NCBI RefSeq assembly: GCF_018388425.1
Contig: NZ_CP074406.1
Coordinates: 3,534,001-3,598,000 of the forward strand
From: Nocardioides faecalis
Lineage (GTDB): Bacteria > Actinomycetota > Actinomycetes > Propionibacteriales > Nocardioidaceae
Length of the DNA stretch: 64,000 nt
Direction of reading: 5' to 3'
Below the pieces are notes generated by a model. It was not told the DNA's origin, ran no database searches, and saw only the letters and a program-made list of their open reading frames with translations. Shown here in pieces: positions 8,388 to 17,497 of this stretch. The position numbers and the translations under genes were made by a program. Position 1 is the first letter of the stretch; every line of letters starts with the position of its first letter.

Positions 8388-9442
8388 GCGCCACCTTCGA
8401 CCACCACCCCGACCTGGCCGACATCGACGCTTCCGCCGTGGTGCACCGCGCCCGCCTGCGGCCCCGGCGCCGACACGCGCTGGTGCTCGGCGCGCTCGGT
8501 GTGGCGCTGCTCGGCGCCTTCGCGGCCAACGTGCTGCTCGGCGACTACACCTACACGGTGCCGGACTTCTTCCGGATCCTCTTCGGCGCCGACATCCCGG
8601 TCGCCAGCTACCTGCTGATGGAGTCGAAGCTGCCGCGCGCGGTGCTGGCCGTGCTGGTCGGGCTGAGCTTCGGCGCCGGCGGCGCCATCTTCCAGGCCAC
8701 CCTGCGCAACCCCCTCGCCAGCCCCGACCTGGTCGGCGTGTCGATGGGCGCCAGCGCGGCTGCGGTCTGGGGCGTCCTCATCGCCGGCTGGCAGGGCCCG
8801 CGGATCTCGCTGCTGGCGGTGGCCGGCGCGCTGCTCGCGGCCGCCGTGGTGCGGGCCGTGGGCGGCCGGGCCGGCACCCAGCGCATCGTGCTGGTCGGGG
8901 TGGTGCTGACGTTCGCCCTGTCCTCGGTGGTGCACTACCTGATGAGCCGCGCGTCGCTGTTCGACGTGCAGGTCGCCCTGCAGTGGCTGGCCGGCAGCCT
9001 GCAGGCCGCCGACTGGCAGCGGGTCCGGATCGTCGCGCTGTGCCTGCTGCTGACGCTGCCGGTGCTGGTCGTCCTGGCGCCGACGCTGCGGGCCGCCCAG
9101 CTCGGCGACGAGCTGGCGACCGCGCTCGGCACCCGCCGCCACGCGCCCGACCTGCTGCTCGCCGCGGCGGTCGTCCTGGTGGCCGTCGCGGTCGCCGCGG
9201 CGGGCCCGATCGCGTTCCTCGGCTTCATGTCCGGGCCCATCGCCCGCGCCCTCAACGCCGGCCGGCACACCGTCGTCGGTGCCGCCCTCGTCGGTGCCGT
9301 GCTGGTGCTGGTCGGGGACTACGTGGGCCGCTACCTCATCGGCGACGTCAACGTGCCGGTCGGGCTGGTCACCGGCGCCGCCGGCGCCCCGTTCCTGCTG
9401 TGGCTGCTCTCGCGTGGAGCGGCCGGAAAGGCGGCCGCATGA
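8384..9442 (+). CDS. Ferric-siderophore ABC permease, FecCD type (second subunit)
   Basis: Pairs with the upstream permease to form the membrane channel. GTG at 8384 overlaps the previous stop by four bases (GTGA), giving 352 residues. Family blocks are present: SKLPRAVLAVLVGLSFGAGGAIFQ, TLRNPLASPDLVGVSMGASAAAVWG and GPIAFLGFMSGPIARAL. An unusually long, charged N-terminal tail (about 35 residues, RARLRPRRRHALVLG) precedes the first membrane helix, as in many FepG-type subunits. Confidence 0.93.
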   Translation: MSATFDHHPDLADIDASAVVHRARLRPRRRHALVLGALGVALLGAFAANVLLGDYTYTVPDFFRILFGADIPVASYLLMESKLPRAVLAVLVGLSFGAGGAIFQATLRNPLASPDLVGVSMGASAAAVWGVLIAGWQGPRISLLAVAGALLAAAVVRAVGGRAGTQRIVLVGVVLTFALSSVVHYLMSRASLFDVQVALQWLAGSLQAADWQRVRIVALCLLLTLPVLVVLAPTLRAAQLGDELATALGTRRHAPDLLLAAAVVLVAVAVAAAGPIAFLGFMSGPIARALNAGRHTVVGAALVGAVLVLVGDYVGRYLIGDVNVPVGLVTGAAGAPFLLWLLSRGAAGKAAA

Positions 9443-10284
9443 GCCGGCTCAGCGCCGAGTCCCTCGTCCTCGGCTACGACGACCGCACCGTGGTCGACCA
9501 CCTCGACCTCGCGGTCGCGGACGGCCAGGTCACCGTGCTGGTGGGCGCCAACGCCTGCGGCAAGTCCACGCTGCTGCGCGGCCTGGCCCGGCTGCTGCGT
9601 CCCCGGGGCGGCACGGTGCTGCTCGACGGCGAGGACATCCACCGCCGGCCCACCAAGGAGGTCGCCCGGGTGCTCGGGCTGCTACCCCAGCAGCCGCTGG
9701 TCCCCGAGGGCGTGACGGTCGTCGACCTCGTCGGCCGCGGCCGTCAGCCGCACCAGGGCGTCTTCGGTCGCTGGAGCGCCGAGGACGAGGCCGCGGTCAC
9801 CGACGCGCTCGTCGCCACCGACACCCTGCACCTGGCCGACCGGGCGATGGACGAGCTCTCCGGCGGCCAGCGGCAGCGGGTCTGGCTGGCCATGGCGCTG
9901 GCCCAGGGCACCGACCTGCTGCTCCTCGACGAGCCCACGACGTACCTCGACCTGGCCCACCAGGTGGAGATGCTCGACCTGCTCGCCGACCTCAACGAGA
10001 AGGCCGGCACCACGATCGTGATGGTGCTGCACGAGCTCAACCTCGCCGCGCGCTACGCCGACCGGCTGGTGGCGATGAAGGACGGCCGGATCGTCGCCGC
10101 CGGCACCCCGCACGAGGTGGTCACCGCCGAGGTGGTCCGCGAGGTCTTCGGCCTGGACTGCCAGGTCGTCGACGACCCCGTCACGCACACCCCGCTGGTG
10201 GTGCCGATCGGGCGCCGGGCCGCCCGGACCACCCCGGCCACCCCGGCCACCGCGCACGCCGCCACCCACGAGGAGGTCACCTGA
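9439..10284 (+). CDS. Ferric-siderophore ABC transporter ATPase
   Basis: The energising subunit, 281 residues. Walker A is GANACGKSTLL (about residue 38), the Q loop is LPQQPLVPEGVTV, the signature is LSGGQRQRVWLAMAL, Walker B is LLLLDEPTTYLDL and the switch histidine lies in VLHELNLAARYADR; all are typical of FecE/FepC. ATG at 9439 overlaps the preceding stop (ATGA). A 20-residue Ala/Thr/Pro-rich C-terminal tail is the only unusual part. Confidence 0.95.
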   Translation: MSRLSAESLVLGYDDRTVVDHLDLAVADGQVTVLVGANACGKSTLLRGLARLLRPRGGTVLLDGEDIHRRPTKEVARVLGLLPQQPLVPEGVTVVDLVGRGRQPHQGVFGRWSAEDEAAVTDALVATDTLHLADRAMDELSGGQRQRVWLAMALAQGTDLLLLDEPTTYLDLAHQVEMLDLLADLNEKAGTTIVMVLHELNLAARYADRLVAMKDGRIVAAGTPHEVVTAEVVREVFGLDCQVVDDPVTHTPLVVPIGRRAARTTPATPATAHAATHEEVT

Positions 10285-11315
10285 TGACCCTGCAGAACGA
10301 GTACGTCGCCACCCTGCCCCTGGTCCTGGACGAGGTCGAGGTGGTCGGCGTCGAGCGGGTCTCGCCCTCGTTCGTGCGGGTCGAGCTCGGCGGCCCCGCC
10401 GTGGGCCGGATCGGCGTCGACGGCGCGCTGTACGACCAGCGGTTCAAGGTCATCTTCCCCAACGCCGCCGGCCGGCTGCCGTCGTTCGCCGACGCCACGG
10501 AGGACTGGTGGAGCACCTGGACCGCGATCCCGGAGCCCGAGCGCGGCGTGATGCGGACCTACACCATCCGCGACCTCGTCGGCGAGGGCAACGACACCCG
10601 GCTGGTCGTGGACATCGTGGTGCACGAGGACGACGAGCCGACCCAGCCGCACGACGCGAGCGGTTCGAGTCCGGCGGCTGCGTGGTCGCCCGAGGGCACC
10701 GGGAACCGGTGGGCGCTGCAGGCGGCCGTGGGGCAGCGGCTGATGGTGCTCGCACCGCGGCGCGGCCACGCGTTCGGCGGCATCGAGTGGGCCCCCGACG
10801 GCGCGGACCGGCTGCTGCTGGTCGGCGACGAGACGGCGGTGCCCGCCATCCGCGGCGTGCTGCGTGACCTGCCCGCCGACGCCTCCGGGGCCGTGTTCCT
10901 GGAGGTGCCCCTCGGTGCGGACGTGCTCGACGACGTACGGGCGCCGGAGGGCGTGAGCGTGCACTGGCTGCCCCGCGACGGCGCGGCCCGCGGCGAGCTC
11001 GTGCACGCGGCGGTGCTGGCCCACCTGACCGGTACCCCGGAGGCGGTGGCGGCCGCGGCCGAGCCGGTGGTCGCCGACGACGAGGTCGACCCGGAGCTGT
11101 GGGAGACCCCGGCGTACTCCTCCTCCGGGGAGGAGGTGGTCGGCGCGACCTCGGTGCCCGCGGACACGCCGTACGCCGGGCTGTACGCCTGGATCGCCGG
11201 TGAGTCGAAGGTGGTGACCGGGCTGCGGCGCATCCTGGTCAAGGACCTGGGCCTGGACCGCGGCCAGGTCGCGTTCATGGGCTACTGGCGCGAGGGCGTC
11301 GCGATGCGGTCCTGA
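10284..11315 (+). CDS. Siderophore-interacting protein (ViuB/SIP type ferric-siderophore reductase)
   Basis: A 343-residue flavin- and NAD(P)H-linked reductase expected to release iron from imported siderophore in the cytoplasm. The FAD-binding beta-barrel contains VMRTYTIRDL (the RxYTxR signature) and the later domain contains DRLLLVGDETAVPAI (DETA-type nucleotide-binding motif) and YAWIAGESKVVTGLRRIL near the C-terminus. Two low-complexity insertions, at about 115-135 (between the domains) and 255-295, lengthen it relative to typical 260-290 residue SIPs. The ATG begins on the last base of the ATPase stop codon, so it is translationally coupled. It converges with the CocE-type hydrolase gene at its end. 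Confidence 0.93.
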   Translation: MTLQNEYVATLPLVLDEVEVVGVERVSPSFVRVELGGPAVGRIGVDGALYDQRFKVIFPNAAGRLPSFADATEDWWSTWTAIPEPERGVMRTYTIRDLVGEGNDTRLVVDIVVHEDDEPTQPHDASGSSPAAAWSPEGTGNRWALQAAVGQRLMVLAPRRGHAFGGIEWAPDGADRLLLVGDETAVPAIRGVLRDLPADASGAVFLEVPLGADVLDDVRAPEGVSVHWLPRDGAARGELVHAAVLAHLTGTPEAVAAAAEPVVADDEVDPELWETPAYSSSGEEVVGATSVPADTPYAGLYAWIAGESKVVTGLRRILVKDLGLDRGQVAFMGYWREGVAMRS

Positions 11316-11331
11316 CCCTGCCGCACCCCGG

Positions 11332-13390
11332 TCAGCGCACGGCGAGGGTGATCTCCGAGCGGTGCTCGGGCCCGGTGTGCAGGGTGAACGGCACGAGGTG
11401 GCCGACCAGGTCCGGGGACGGTGGAGAGCAGGTGCGGCACGTCGAAGGCCTGCACCGCGATCCGCAGCCGGTGTCCCTCGGCGATCTTCGCGCCGGTCGG
11501 GAAGATCTCGACGTCGACCGGCGCCACCTGTCCGGCGGCCAGCGGCTTCTTCGCCGCTCGGGTGAACGGGTGGAAGGGCTGCAGCAGCTTGCCGTCGAGG
11601 TAGCGGGAGCGGCGCGGGTCCAGCTCCCGGTGCGCGATGGTCTGCCAGCCGCCGCTGATCCGGGTCACGGTGCCGTCGGGCGCGACGTCCTCGACCGCCA
11701 CCGACAGCATGCCGTCGCCGGTCAGCGTCGAGACGTGCAGCCGGGCGTTCACCGGCCCCTGGAAGCGGATCGGCGCAGACAGCGGCGCGGTGTCGAAGGT
11801 GAGTCCACCGAGGTCGTTGAGCCGGTTGTCGGTGAAGCAGGGCAGGTCGCGGGTCACGGCGGCGGGCAGGCCGGCGGTCCACTGGTTGGCCGAGCGGGTG
11901 CACAGGCCGGTGACGGGCACCGGCAGCACCGTGGAGGTGCCGGCACTGGGGGTGCCGGTGGTGAGGGCGCCGGCCTTGCCCCCGACGCTCGAGCTGCCCG
12001 AGAGGGCGAAGCTGCGGGCGGAGAGGTCCTCATCGATCCACTTCGCCTTCTTCACCCACGCCCCGGAGCCCTGCTCGTAGTAGGTCAGCGCGGGGATCTG
12101 GTCGAGCTTGGTGTCCCGGCCGAGCAGGTACCGGTCGAACCAGCGCAGCTGGAGCTCGGCGAGCGTGCCGTACCCGGCATCGCCGACCTCGGCGCCCGAG
12201 GAGCCCTGCAGGTGGTCCCACGGCCCGAAGATGAGCTTGGTCGGCACCTTGTTGCGTTGCAGCCGTTCGAAGACCAACGGGGTCCCCCGCTGGAACAGGT
12301 CGAACTCGCCGCCGATCAGGAACGTCGGCACGTCCACCTTGTCGAGCACCTCGATCGGGGACCGCTCCCGGTAGAACGGTCCGTCGAAGGCCGGGTCGCC
12401 GCCGAGCACGGCCTGGGCCAGCAGCGGGGCGGTGAAGGTGGTGGCGCCGGCCAGGTGCTCCAGCAGCGCCTTGACCCCCGAGGCCGGGTCCGTGGCCGTG
12501 ATCGCCGGCGGGACGATCCCGGTGGCGGTGACCAGGCCCATCCACAGCGGCATGAAGCCGACGTCGATCTGGCCGCCGGAGGCGACCACGTCGCGGTACA
12601 CGTCCGCGGCCGGGACCTGCGGGAAGATCGCCTTCAGACCCTTGGGTCGGTGCGCGGCGGCGAAGAGCTGTGAGATGCCCATGTACGACGCCCCGGTCAT
12701 CCCGACCTTGCCGTTGCTCCAGGGCTGGGCGGCGGCCCACTCCACGACCGCGGCGGCATCGCGGCCCTCCCGCTCGCTGAACGCCGCCCACGTGCCCTCC
12801 GACGAGCCGGTGCCGCGGGCGTCGACGGTGAGCTGGGCGTAGCCGCGCTTGACCAGGTAGTCGGAGTCCGCGCCGGTGAGCCCGGAGGCGAACCCGCCGC
12901 CGATCAACGACTTGTTGTAGGCGGTGATGGTGAGCACGACCGGCAACCGACCGGTCACCGGCTGGCCGTCCGGGCCGGCGGGCCGGACCAGGTCGCCGCG
13001 CAGCACGACGCCGTCGTCCATCCGGATCGCCAGGTCGGAGGTCTTCGTGGTCGCCGCGTACGACGCCGCACGCGGGGTCCACGGGGTGCGGTCGCCGCGC
13101 GGCCCCGGCTTCGTCGTGGGCTTCGGTGTGGCACGGACGGTGGAGCCCTTGCGCACCGCCGCGGACGGCTCCCAGCGCTTGTCGACCTTGCCGGCCCGGG
13201 CGGAGGTGCCGCCGTCGGATCCGGCGCCGGGTGCCGAGGCCCGGGTGGCGGTGCCGGCGTCGTTGCCGATGCCGTCGCGGCCGGATCCGGCGAGCTCGGC
13301 GGAGGCGGGGACGGCGAACGCGACCGCCAGGCCGCTGCTCAGCAGCGCGGTCAGCAGGCGACGGCGACGGCGACGAGCGGGGACATGCAT
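11332..13390 (-). CDS. Secreted CocE/NonD-family hydrolase, apparent frameshift near the 3' end
   Basis: Exported alpha/beta hydrolase related to cocaine esterase and Xaa-Pro dipeptidyl-peptidases. The N-terminus MHVPARRRRRRLLTALLSSG...VPASA is a signal peptide. The nucleophile elbow is GMTGASYMGISQL (GASYMG), the acid lies in GGEFDLFQRG and the histidine in GPWDHLQG, followed by the C-terminal jelly-roll domain (LSVAVEDVAPDGTVTRISGGW). Read as given, the frame runs past the expected end to 11282, inside the converging SIP gene, with a meaningless basic tail. Removing one base of the GGGG run at 11414-11417 restores a natural ending (DLVGHLVPFTLHTGPEHRSEITLAVR) with a stop at 11332. Either a real 3' frameshift or a sequence error; the coordinates given assume the corrected frame. 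Confidence 0.82.
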
Positions 13391-13499
13391 GGGCTCCTCC
13401 TCGATGACGCCCGAGCAACGAGCCGGCCGCGGCGTCCGTCACGGTCCTTTCCGGAGGCCGGACGGCGCCGGAGGAGGGGTGCAGCCCTTTCGGCAATGC

Positions 13500-13545
13500 C
13501 AGAAGGCCCCCGACTGCCCCAGGGAGGGCGGTCGGAGGCCTTCTG
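13500..13545 (-). terminator. Hairpin terminator downstream of etfD
   Basis: Inverted repeat with outer arms CAGAAGGCC/GGCCTTCTG and inner arms CCGACTGCCC/GGGCGGTCGG around a 6-base loop, lying 15 bp after the stop of the long minus-strand EtfD gene and before the CocE-type promoter. There is no strong T tract, as is common in actinobacterial terminators. Confidence 0.75.
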
Positions 13546-13560
13546 TACGACGTCCGCGAC

Positions 13561-16500
13561 TCAGAGGTCGAAGAGCGACTCCGCGGCGTTGATGTCGACG
13601 TCGCGGCGGGGCTCGTGGCGCGCTCCGGACGAGGCCGGCGCGGCGGCCGCGGGCTTCTCCGGCTCCTCCGCGGGCTCCGGCTCAGCAACCTCGACCTCGA
13701 CCTCGGGCTCCGGCTCGGGCTCCGGCTCAGCGGCCTCGGGCTCCGCCGCGACCTCCGGCTCCGCGGCCGGCGCCTTCTCGACCGGCGCCTTCTCGACCGG
13801 CGCCTCCGCAGGCGGAGCCTCGGCAACCGGGGCCTCCGCAGCGGCCGGAGCCGCAGCAGCCGCAGCGGGCCGCTCCACGACGGCACCCTCGGGTGCCGGG
13901 ATGTCGAAGAGCGAGCTCACCGCGTGGATGTCCACGTCGGTGTGCGGCCGGCTGGCCTGCCCCGAGCTGGCGGGCGTCGCGCTCGGCACGGCGTCCGAGG
14001 CGACCGGCTTGGGCTCGGGGGCGTCACCGACGACCGCGGCCTCCTCGGCACGGGCGTCCTCCTCGACCGGAGCCGACTCCTCGACCGGCGCGGGTGCGGC
14101 GGTCTCGGCCTCGACCACGGAGGCCGGGGCCTCGGTGGCGGGGGTCTCGGTGACCGGGGTCTCCGTCAACGCCTCGGACGCCGGCTCAGACGACGGCTGG
14201 GGCGCCTTCGCCGGGGCGGGTGCCTCGGGTGCTGCGAGGTCGAACAGCGAGCCGACGCTGTTGAGGTCCACCTTCGGCGTCTCGGCGGCAGCCGGCTCCG
14301 GCTTGGCCGCAGCCACGCCACCCTCGACCTGCGCCTCGACGACCTGCTCCTCGACCGGCTTCGGGGCCGGCTCGGAGGACTTGGGCGTCTCCGCCTTGGG
14401 TGCCTCCGCCTTGGGCGTCTCCGCCTTGGGCGTCTCGGCCTTCGGTGCCTCGGTCGGCTGGATGTCGAACAACGAGCCGCCCGCCCCCAGGTCGGCGACC
14501 GGCGCCGGCTCGGCGGGCTTGGCGGCCGGCTTCTCCGCAGGCTTCTTCGCAGCCGGCTTCTCGGCAGCGGGCTTCTCGGCCTTGGCGGCGGGCTCCGCCG
14601 GCGCCAGGTCGAACAGCGAACCGCCCGAGCCGAGGTCGCCGGCAGGCTCTGCCGGCTTCGACTCCGTCTTGGGCTCGGTCTTGGCCTCGGTCTTGGTCTC
14701 CGCCTTGGCTGCCGGCTCCGACTTGGCCGCCGGCTCGGCGTCCGTCTTGGACTCGGCAGGCGCGTCGCCGAACAGCGAGCCGGCGTCGTCGAAGAGCGAA
14801 CCACCGGACTTCTCCGCCGGCTTCTCTGCCGACTTCTCGGCTGCCTTCTCCGCGGGCTTGTCCGTCGACTTCGCCTCGGCCGGGGTGTCGAACATCGAGG
14901 ACGGGTCGTCGAACATCGACGAGCCACCCGACGCCTTGGCCGCCGGGCCGGCGTCCTCGGTGTCGACCACGGTGTTCTCGGTGACGGTGACGTCGCCCTT
15001 CTCGGGCTCGGCCTTGGTCTCCACCGACTGCTTGGCGGCCGGAGCCGCGGTCGCCGTACCCGCGCCGGGCGCGAGCTTGGTGGCCATCTCGCCCTTGACC
15101 GAGGCGAGCAGCATCTGCGCGACGTCGAGGACCTCGACCTCCTCGCGGGCCTCGCCGTCGGCCTGCATCTTGGTCAGGCCGTCGGAGAGCATCACGCGGC
15201 AGAAGGGGCAGCCGACCGCGATCTGGTCCGACCCGGTGCCGACCGCCTCGGCGGTGCGGTTGAGGTTGATCCGCTCGCCGATCGTCTCCTCCATCCACAT
15301 GCGGGCGCCACCGGCGCCGCAGCAGAAGGACTTCTCCTTGTTGCGCTCCATCTCGGCGAACTCGGCGCCGGGCAGGATCTCCAGCAGGTCACGCGGGGGC
15401 GTGTAGACCTGGTTGTGGCGACCCAGGAAGCACGGGTCGTGGTAGGTGACCTTGCGCTGGTGGGCGCCGTCGCCGTCCGCGACCGGGGTGAGCTTGCCCT
15501 CGCGCACCAGGCGGTTGAGCAGCTGGGTGTGGTGGATGACCTCGAGCTCGAGACCGAGCTGGCGGTACTCGTTCTTGAGGGTGTTCATGCAGTGCGGGCA
15601 GGTGGAGACGACCTTCTTGGCCTTCGCCTCGGTCAGCGTCTCGATGTTCTGCTGGGCCAGGCCCTGGTACACGAACTCGTTGCCGGCGCGACGCGCGGAG
15701 TCACCCGAGCAGGTCTCGCCGTTGCCGAGCACACCGAACGAGACGCCGGCCATGTCGAGCAGCTCGGCCACCGCACGGGTGGTCTTCTTCGCGCGGTCCT
15801 CGTAGGCACCGGCGCAGCCGACCCAGAACAGCCAGTCGACGGACTCGAGGTCCTCGATCGCCTCGCCCACGACCTTGACCTCGAACGGCAGGTCCTTGGC
15901 CCAGTCGAGGCGGGCGGTCGCGGACATGTTCCACGGGTTGCCCTTGTTCTCCAGGCCCTTGAAGAGGCCGTTGAGCTCGGAGGGGAAGTTCGACTCGACG
16001 AGCACCTGGTAGCGGCGCATGTCGACGAAGTGGTCGACGTGCTCGATGTCGACGGGGCACTGCTGCACGCAGGCACCGCAGTTGGTGCAGGCCCACAGGG
16101 CGTCCTCGTCGATGACGAAGTCACCGCCGGGCGGCTGGTAGAACCACTCGTCGACGCCGTCGGACTGCTCCTTGTCCGTCTTGCCGATCAGCGCGCGCGG
16201 CTCGCCGCCCTCGGCGGTCGGGTCGGCGCCGGCCATCGCGAACGCCTGCTCGCGCAGCGCGGTGATCATCAGCTTCGGGGACAGCGGCTTCTCGGTGTTC
16301 CACGCCGGGCACTGCGACTGACAGCGTCCGCACTCGGTGCAGGTGGTGAAGTCGAGGATGTCCTTCCAGGAGAAGTCCCAGATGGAGCCGACGCCGAGGG
16401 CGGCGTCCTCGTCGAGGTCGTCGATGTCGTCGAGGGTGATCGCCTTGCCGCCGGAGGTCAGCGGCTTGACCGCGCCGAGCGCCGTACGACCGGAGTCCTC

Positions 16501-17274
16501 ACGCTTGAACCAGATGTTGAACCAGGCGGTGAAGCGGTGCCAGGCCACACCCATGGTCAGGTTGGTGGAGATGACGATCAGCCAGATCATCGCGGAGACG
16601 ATCTTGACCATCGCGATGAAGTAGATGATGTTCTCGAGCGTCGGGATGGAGTCCGCGCCGGTGGGGAAGAGGTTGCCGAAGTACTGCGAGACCGGGAAGT
16701 GCAGGCCGTCGGCGTGCTCGGCGGCCGTGCCGCCGTGGGCCTTGGCCAGGTTGTACTCCGCACCGCGGATGAAGAGGATCGCGGAGGACTCCAGCAGCAC
16801 CATGCCCTCGACGAAGTAGGCCTGCCACATCGTGGAGCCGAAGAACCGGCTCTTGCGGCCGATCTGCGAGGGCCGGTGGGTGAGCCGGTAGACGATCAGC
16901 GGGATGATCGCGATGGTGCCCAGGAGTCCGAGCAGCTCTGCGGCCCACTCGTAGAGCCACAACTGGCCGATGACCGGGATGGTGAACTCGGGGTCGAAGA
17001 GCTGCACGTACGCCGCCGCGACGGCCGTGGAGAGACCGATGAACGCCGCGAACGCGAACCAGTGCAGGATGCCGATCCACGTCCACTGGAGCATCCGGGT
17101 GTGCCCGAAGGTCTCCTTCAGCATGGTCAACGTCCGGCCGCCCGGGTTGCCGGTGCGGCCCGGGGCCGGCTGGCCCTTGCGGATCACTCCGAGCATGGCA
17201 AGCACCGCCCGCACCGTCAGGGCGACCGCTACGGCCGTGAAGACAAGGGAGACGACGATCGCTACCGCTTGCAT
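13561..17274 (-). CDS. etfD: EtfD-type ETF:menaquinone oxidoreductase with a ~500-residue motif-bearing tail
   Basis: Membrane-bound Fe-S protein of 1237 residues. Five or so N-terminal helices (NarI-like, residues 1-260) are followed by two 4Fe-4S ferredoxin motifs (CTECGRCQSQCP about 315, CTNCGACVQQCP about 395) and two CCG domains (GCAGAYED...CPHCMN, and DPCFLGRHN...SFCCGAGGARMWME...GCPFCRVML, to about 735). This matches mycobacterial Rv0338c, shown to take electrons from ETF (beta-oxidation) to menaquinone. Rv0338c is about 880 residues; here an Ala/Pro/Glu/Lys-rich tail of about 500 residues follows, carrying nine S-[LM]-F-[DG] motifs near residues 785, 792, 825, 832, 885, 933, 1008, 1120 and 1232, the last ending the protein as SLFDL. 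The later ones sit in a longer repeat D-[IL]-[NHG]-x-x-x-S-L-F-D-[LI]. Tail function is unknown. Confidence 0.9.
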   Translation of the reverse strand: MQAVAIVVSLVFTAVAVALTVRAVLAMLGVIRKGQPAPGRTGNPGGRTLTMLKETFGHTRMLQWTWIGILHWFAFAAFIGLSTAVAAAYVQLFDPEFTIPVIGQLWLYEWAAELLGLLGTIAIIPLIVYRLTHRPSQIGRKSRFFGSTMWQAYFVEGMVLLESSAILFIRGAEYNLAKAHGGTAAEHADGLHFPVSQYFGNLFPTGADSIPTLENIIYFIAMVKIVSAMIWLIVISTNLTMGVAWHRFTAWFNIWFKREDSGRTALGAVKPLTSGGKAITLDDIDDLDEDAALGVGSIWDFSWKDILDFTTCTECGRCQSQCPAWNTEKPLSPKLMITALREQAFAMAGADPTAEGGEPRALIGKTDKEQSDGVDEWFYQPPGGDFVIDEDALWACTNCGACVQQCPVDIEHVDHFVDMRRYQVLVESNFPSELNGLFKGLENKGNPWNMSATARLDWAKDLPFEVKVVGEAIEDLESVDWLFWVGCAGAYEDRAKKTTRAVAELLDMAGVSFGVLGNGETCSGDSARRAGNEFVYQGLAQQNIETLTEAKAKKVVSTCPHCMNTLKNEYRQLGLELEVIHHTQLLNRLVREGKLTPVADGDGAHQRKVTYHDPCFLGRHNQVYTPPRDLLEILPGAEFAEMERNKEKSFCCGAGGARMWMEETIGERINLNRTAEAVGTGSDQIAVGCPFCRVMLSDGLTKMQADGEAREEVEVLDVAQMLLASVKGEMATKLAPGAGTATAAPAAKQSVETKAEPEKGDVTVTENTVVDTEDAGPAAKASGGSSMFDDPSSMFDTPAEAKSTDKPAEKAAEKSAEKPAEKSGGSLFDDAGSLFGDAPAESKTDAEPAAKSEPAAKAETKTEAKTEPKTESKPAEPAGDLGSGGSLFDLAPAEPAAKAEKPAAEKPAAKKPAEKPAAKPAEPAPVADLGAGGSLFDIQPTEAPKAETPKAETPKAEAPKAETPKSSEPAPKPVEEQVVEAQVEGGVAAAKPEPAAAETPKVDLNSVGSLFDLAAPEAPAPAKAPQPSSEPASEALTETPVTETPATEAPASVVEAETAAPAPVEESAPVEEDARAEEAAVVGDAPEPKPVASDAVPSATPASSGQASRPHTDVDIHAVSSLFDIPAPEGAVVERPAAAAAAPAAAEAPVAEAPPAEAPVEKAPVEKAPAAEPEVAAEPEAAEPEPEPEPEVEVEVAEPEPAEEPEKPAAAAPASSGARHEPRRDVDINAAESLFDL

Positions 17275-17497
17275 GACTACACCAGCTCCTCATCCGCAGG
17301 CCACGGGCGCGCACACGGGTGTGCGCCCGCCGAGCCTATTGCCACCCACCGCACCATCCCGCAGAAGGCAAGCCTCACTTGGGTGCGTCGGGGTCTACCG
17401 TCGCGGATCCTACCCGCTGGTAACTTCCGCGGGGCGTGACACTGGCCTCACCGGTCGGACCCGCCGGGCATGATGTCGGCACGTGGGAAGGAGCCCG

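Noticed and set aside
6239..9268. Open frame of about 1000 codons on the minus strand across the siderophore permeases
   Set aside because: Antisense shadow of the permease and binding-protein genes, which have clear family motifs and operon spacing.
17360..17380. Possible iron box upstream of etfD
   Set aside because: Only about 11 of 19 positions match the IdeR consensus, and one half site is missing.
13615..17439. Open frame of about 1270 codons on the plus strand across etfD
   Set aside because: Antisense shadow: the EtfD reading has Fe-S motifs and membrane helices, whereas this reading is an Arg/Leu/Gly-rich low-complexity product caused by high GC.
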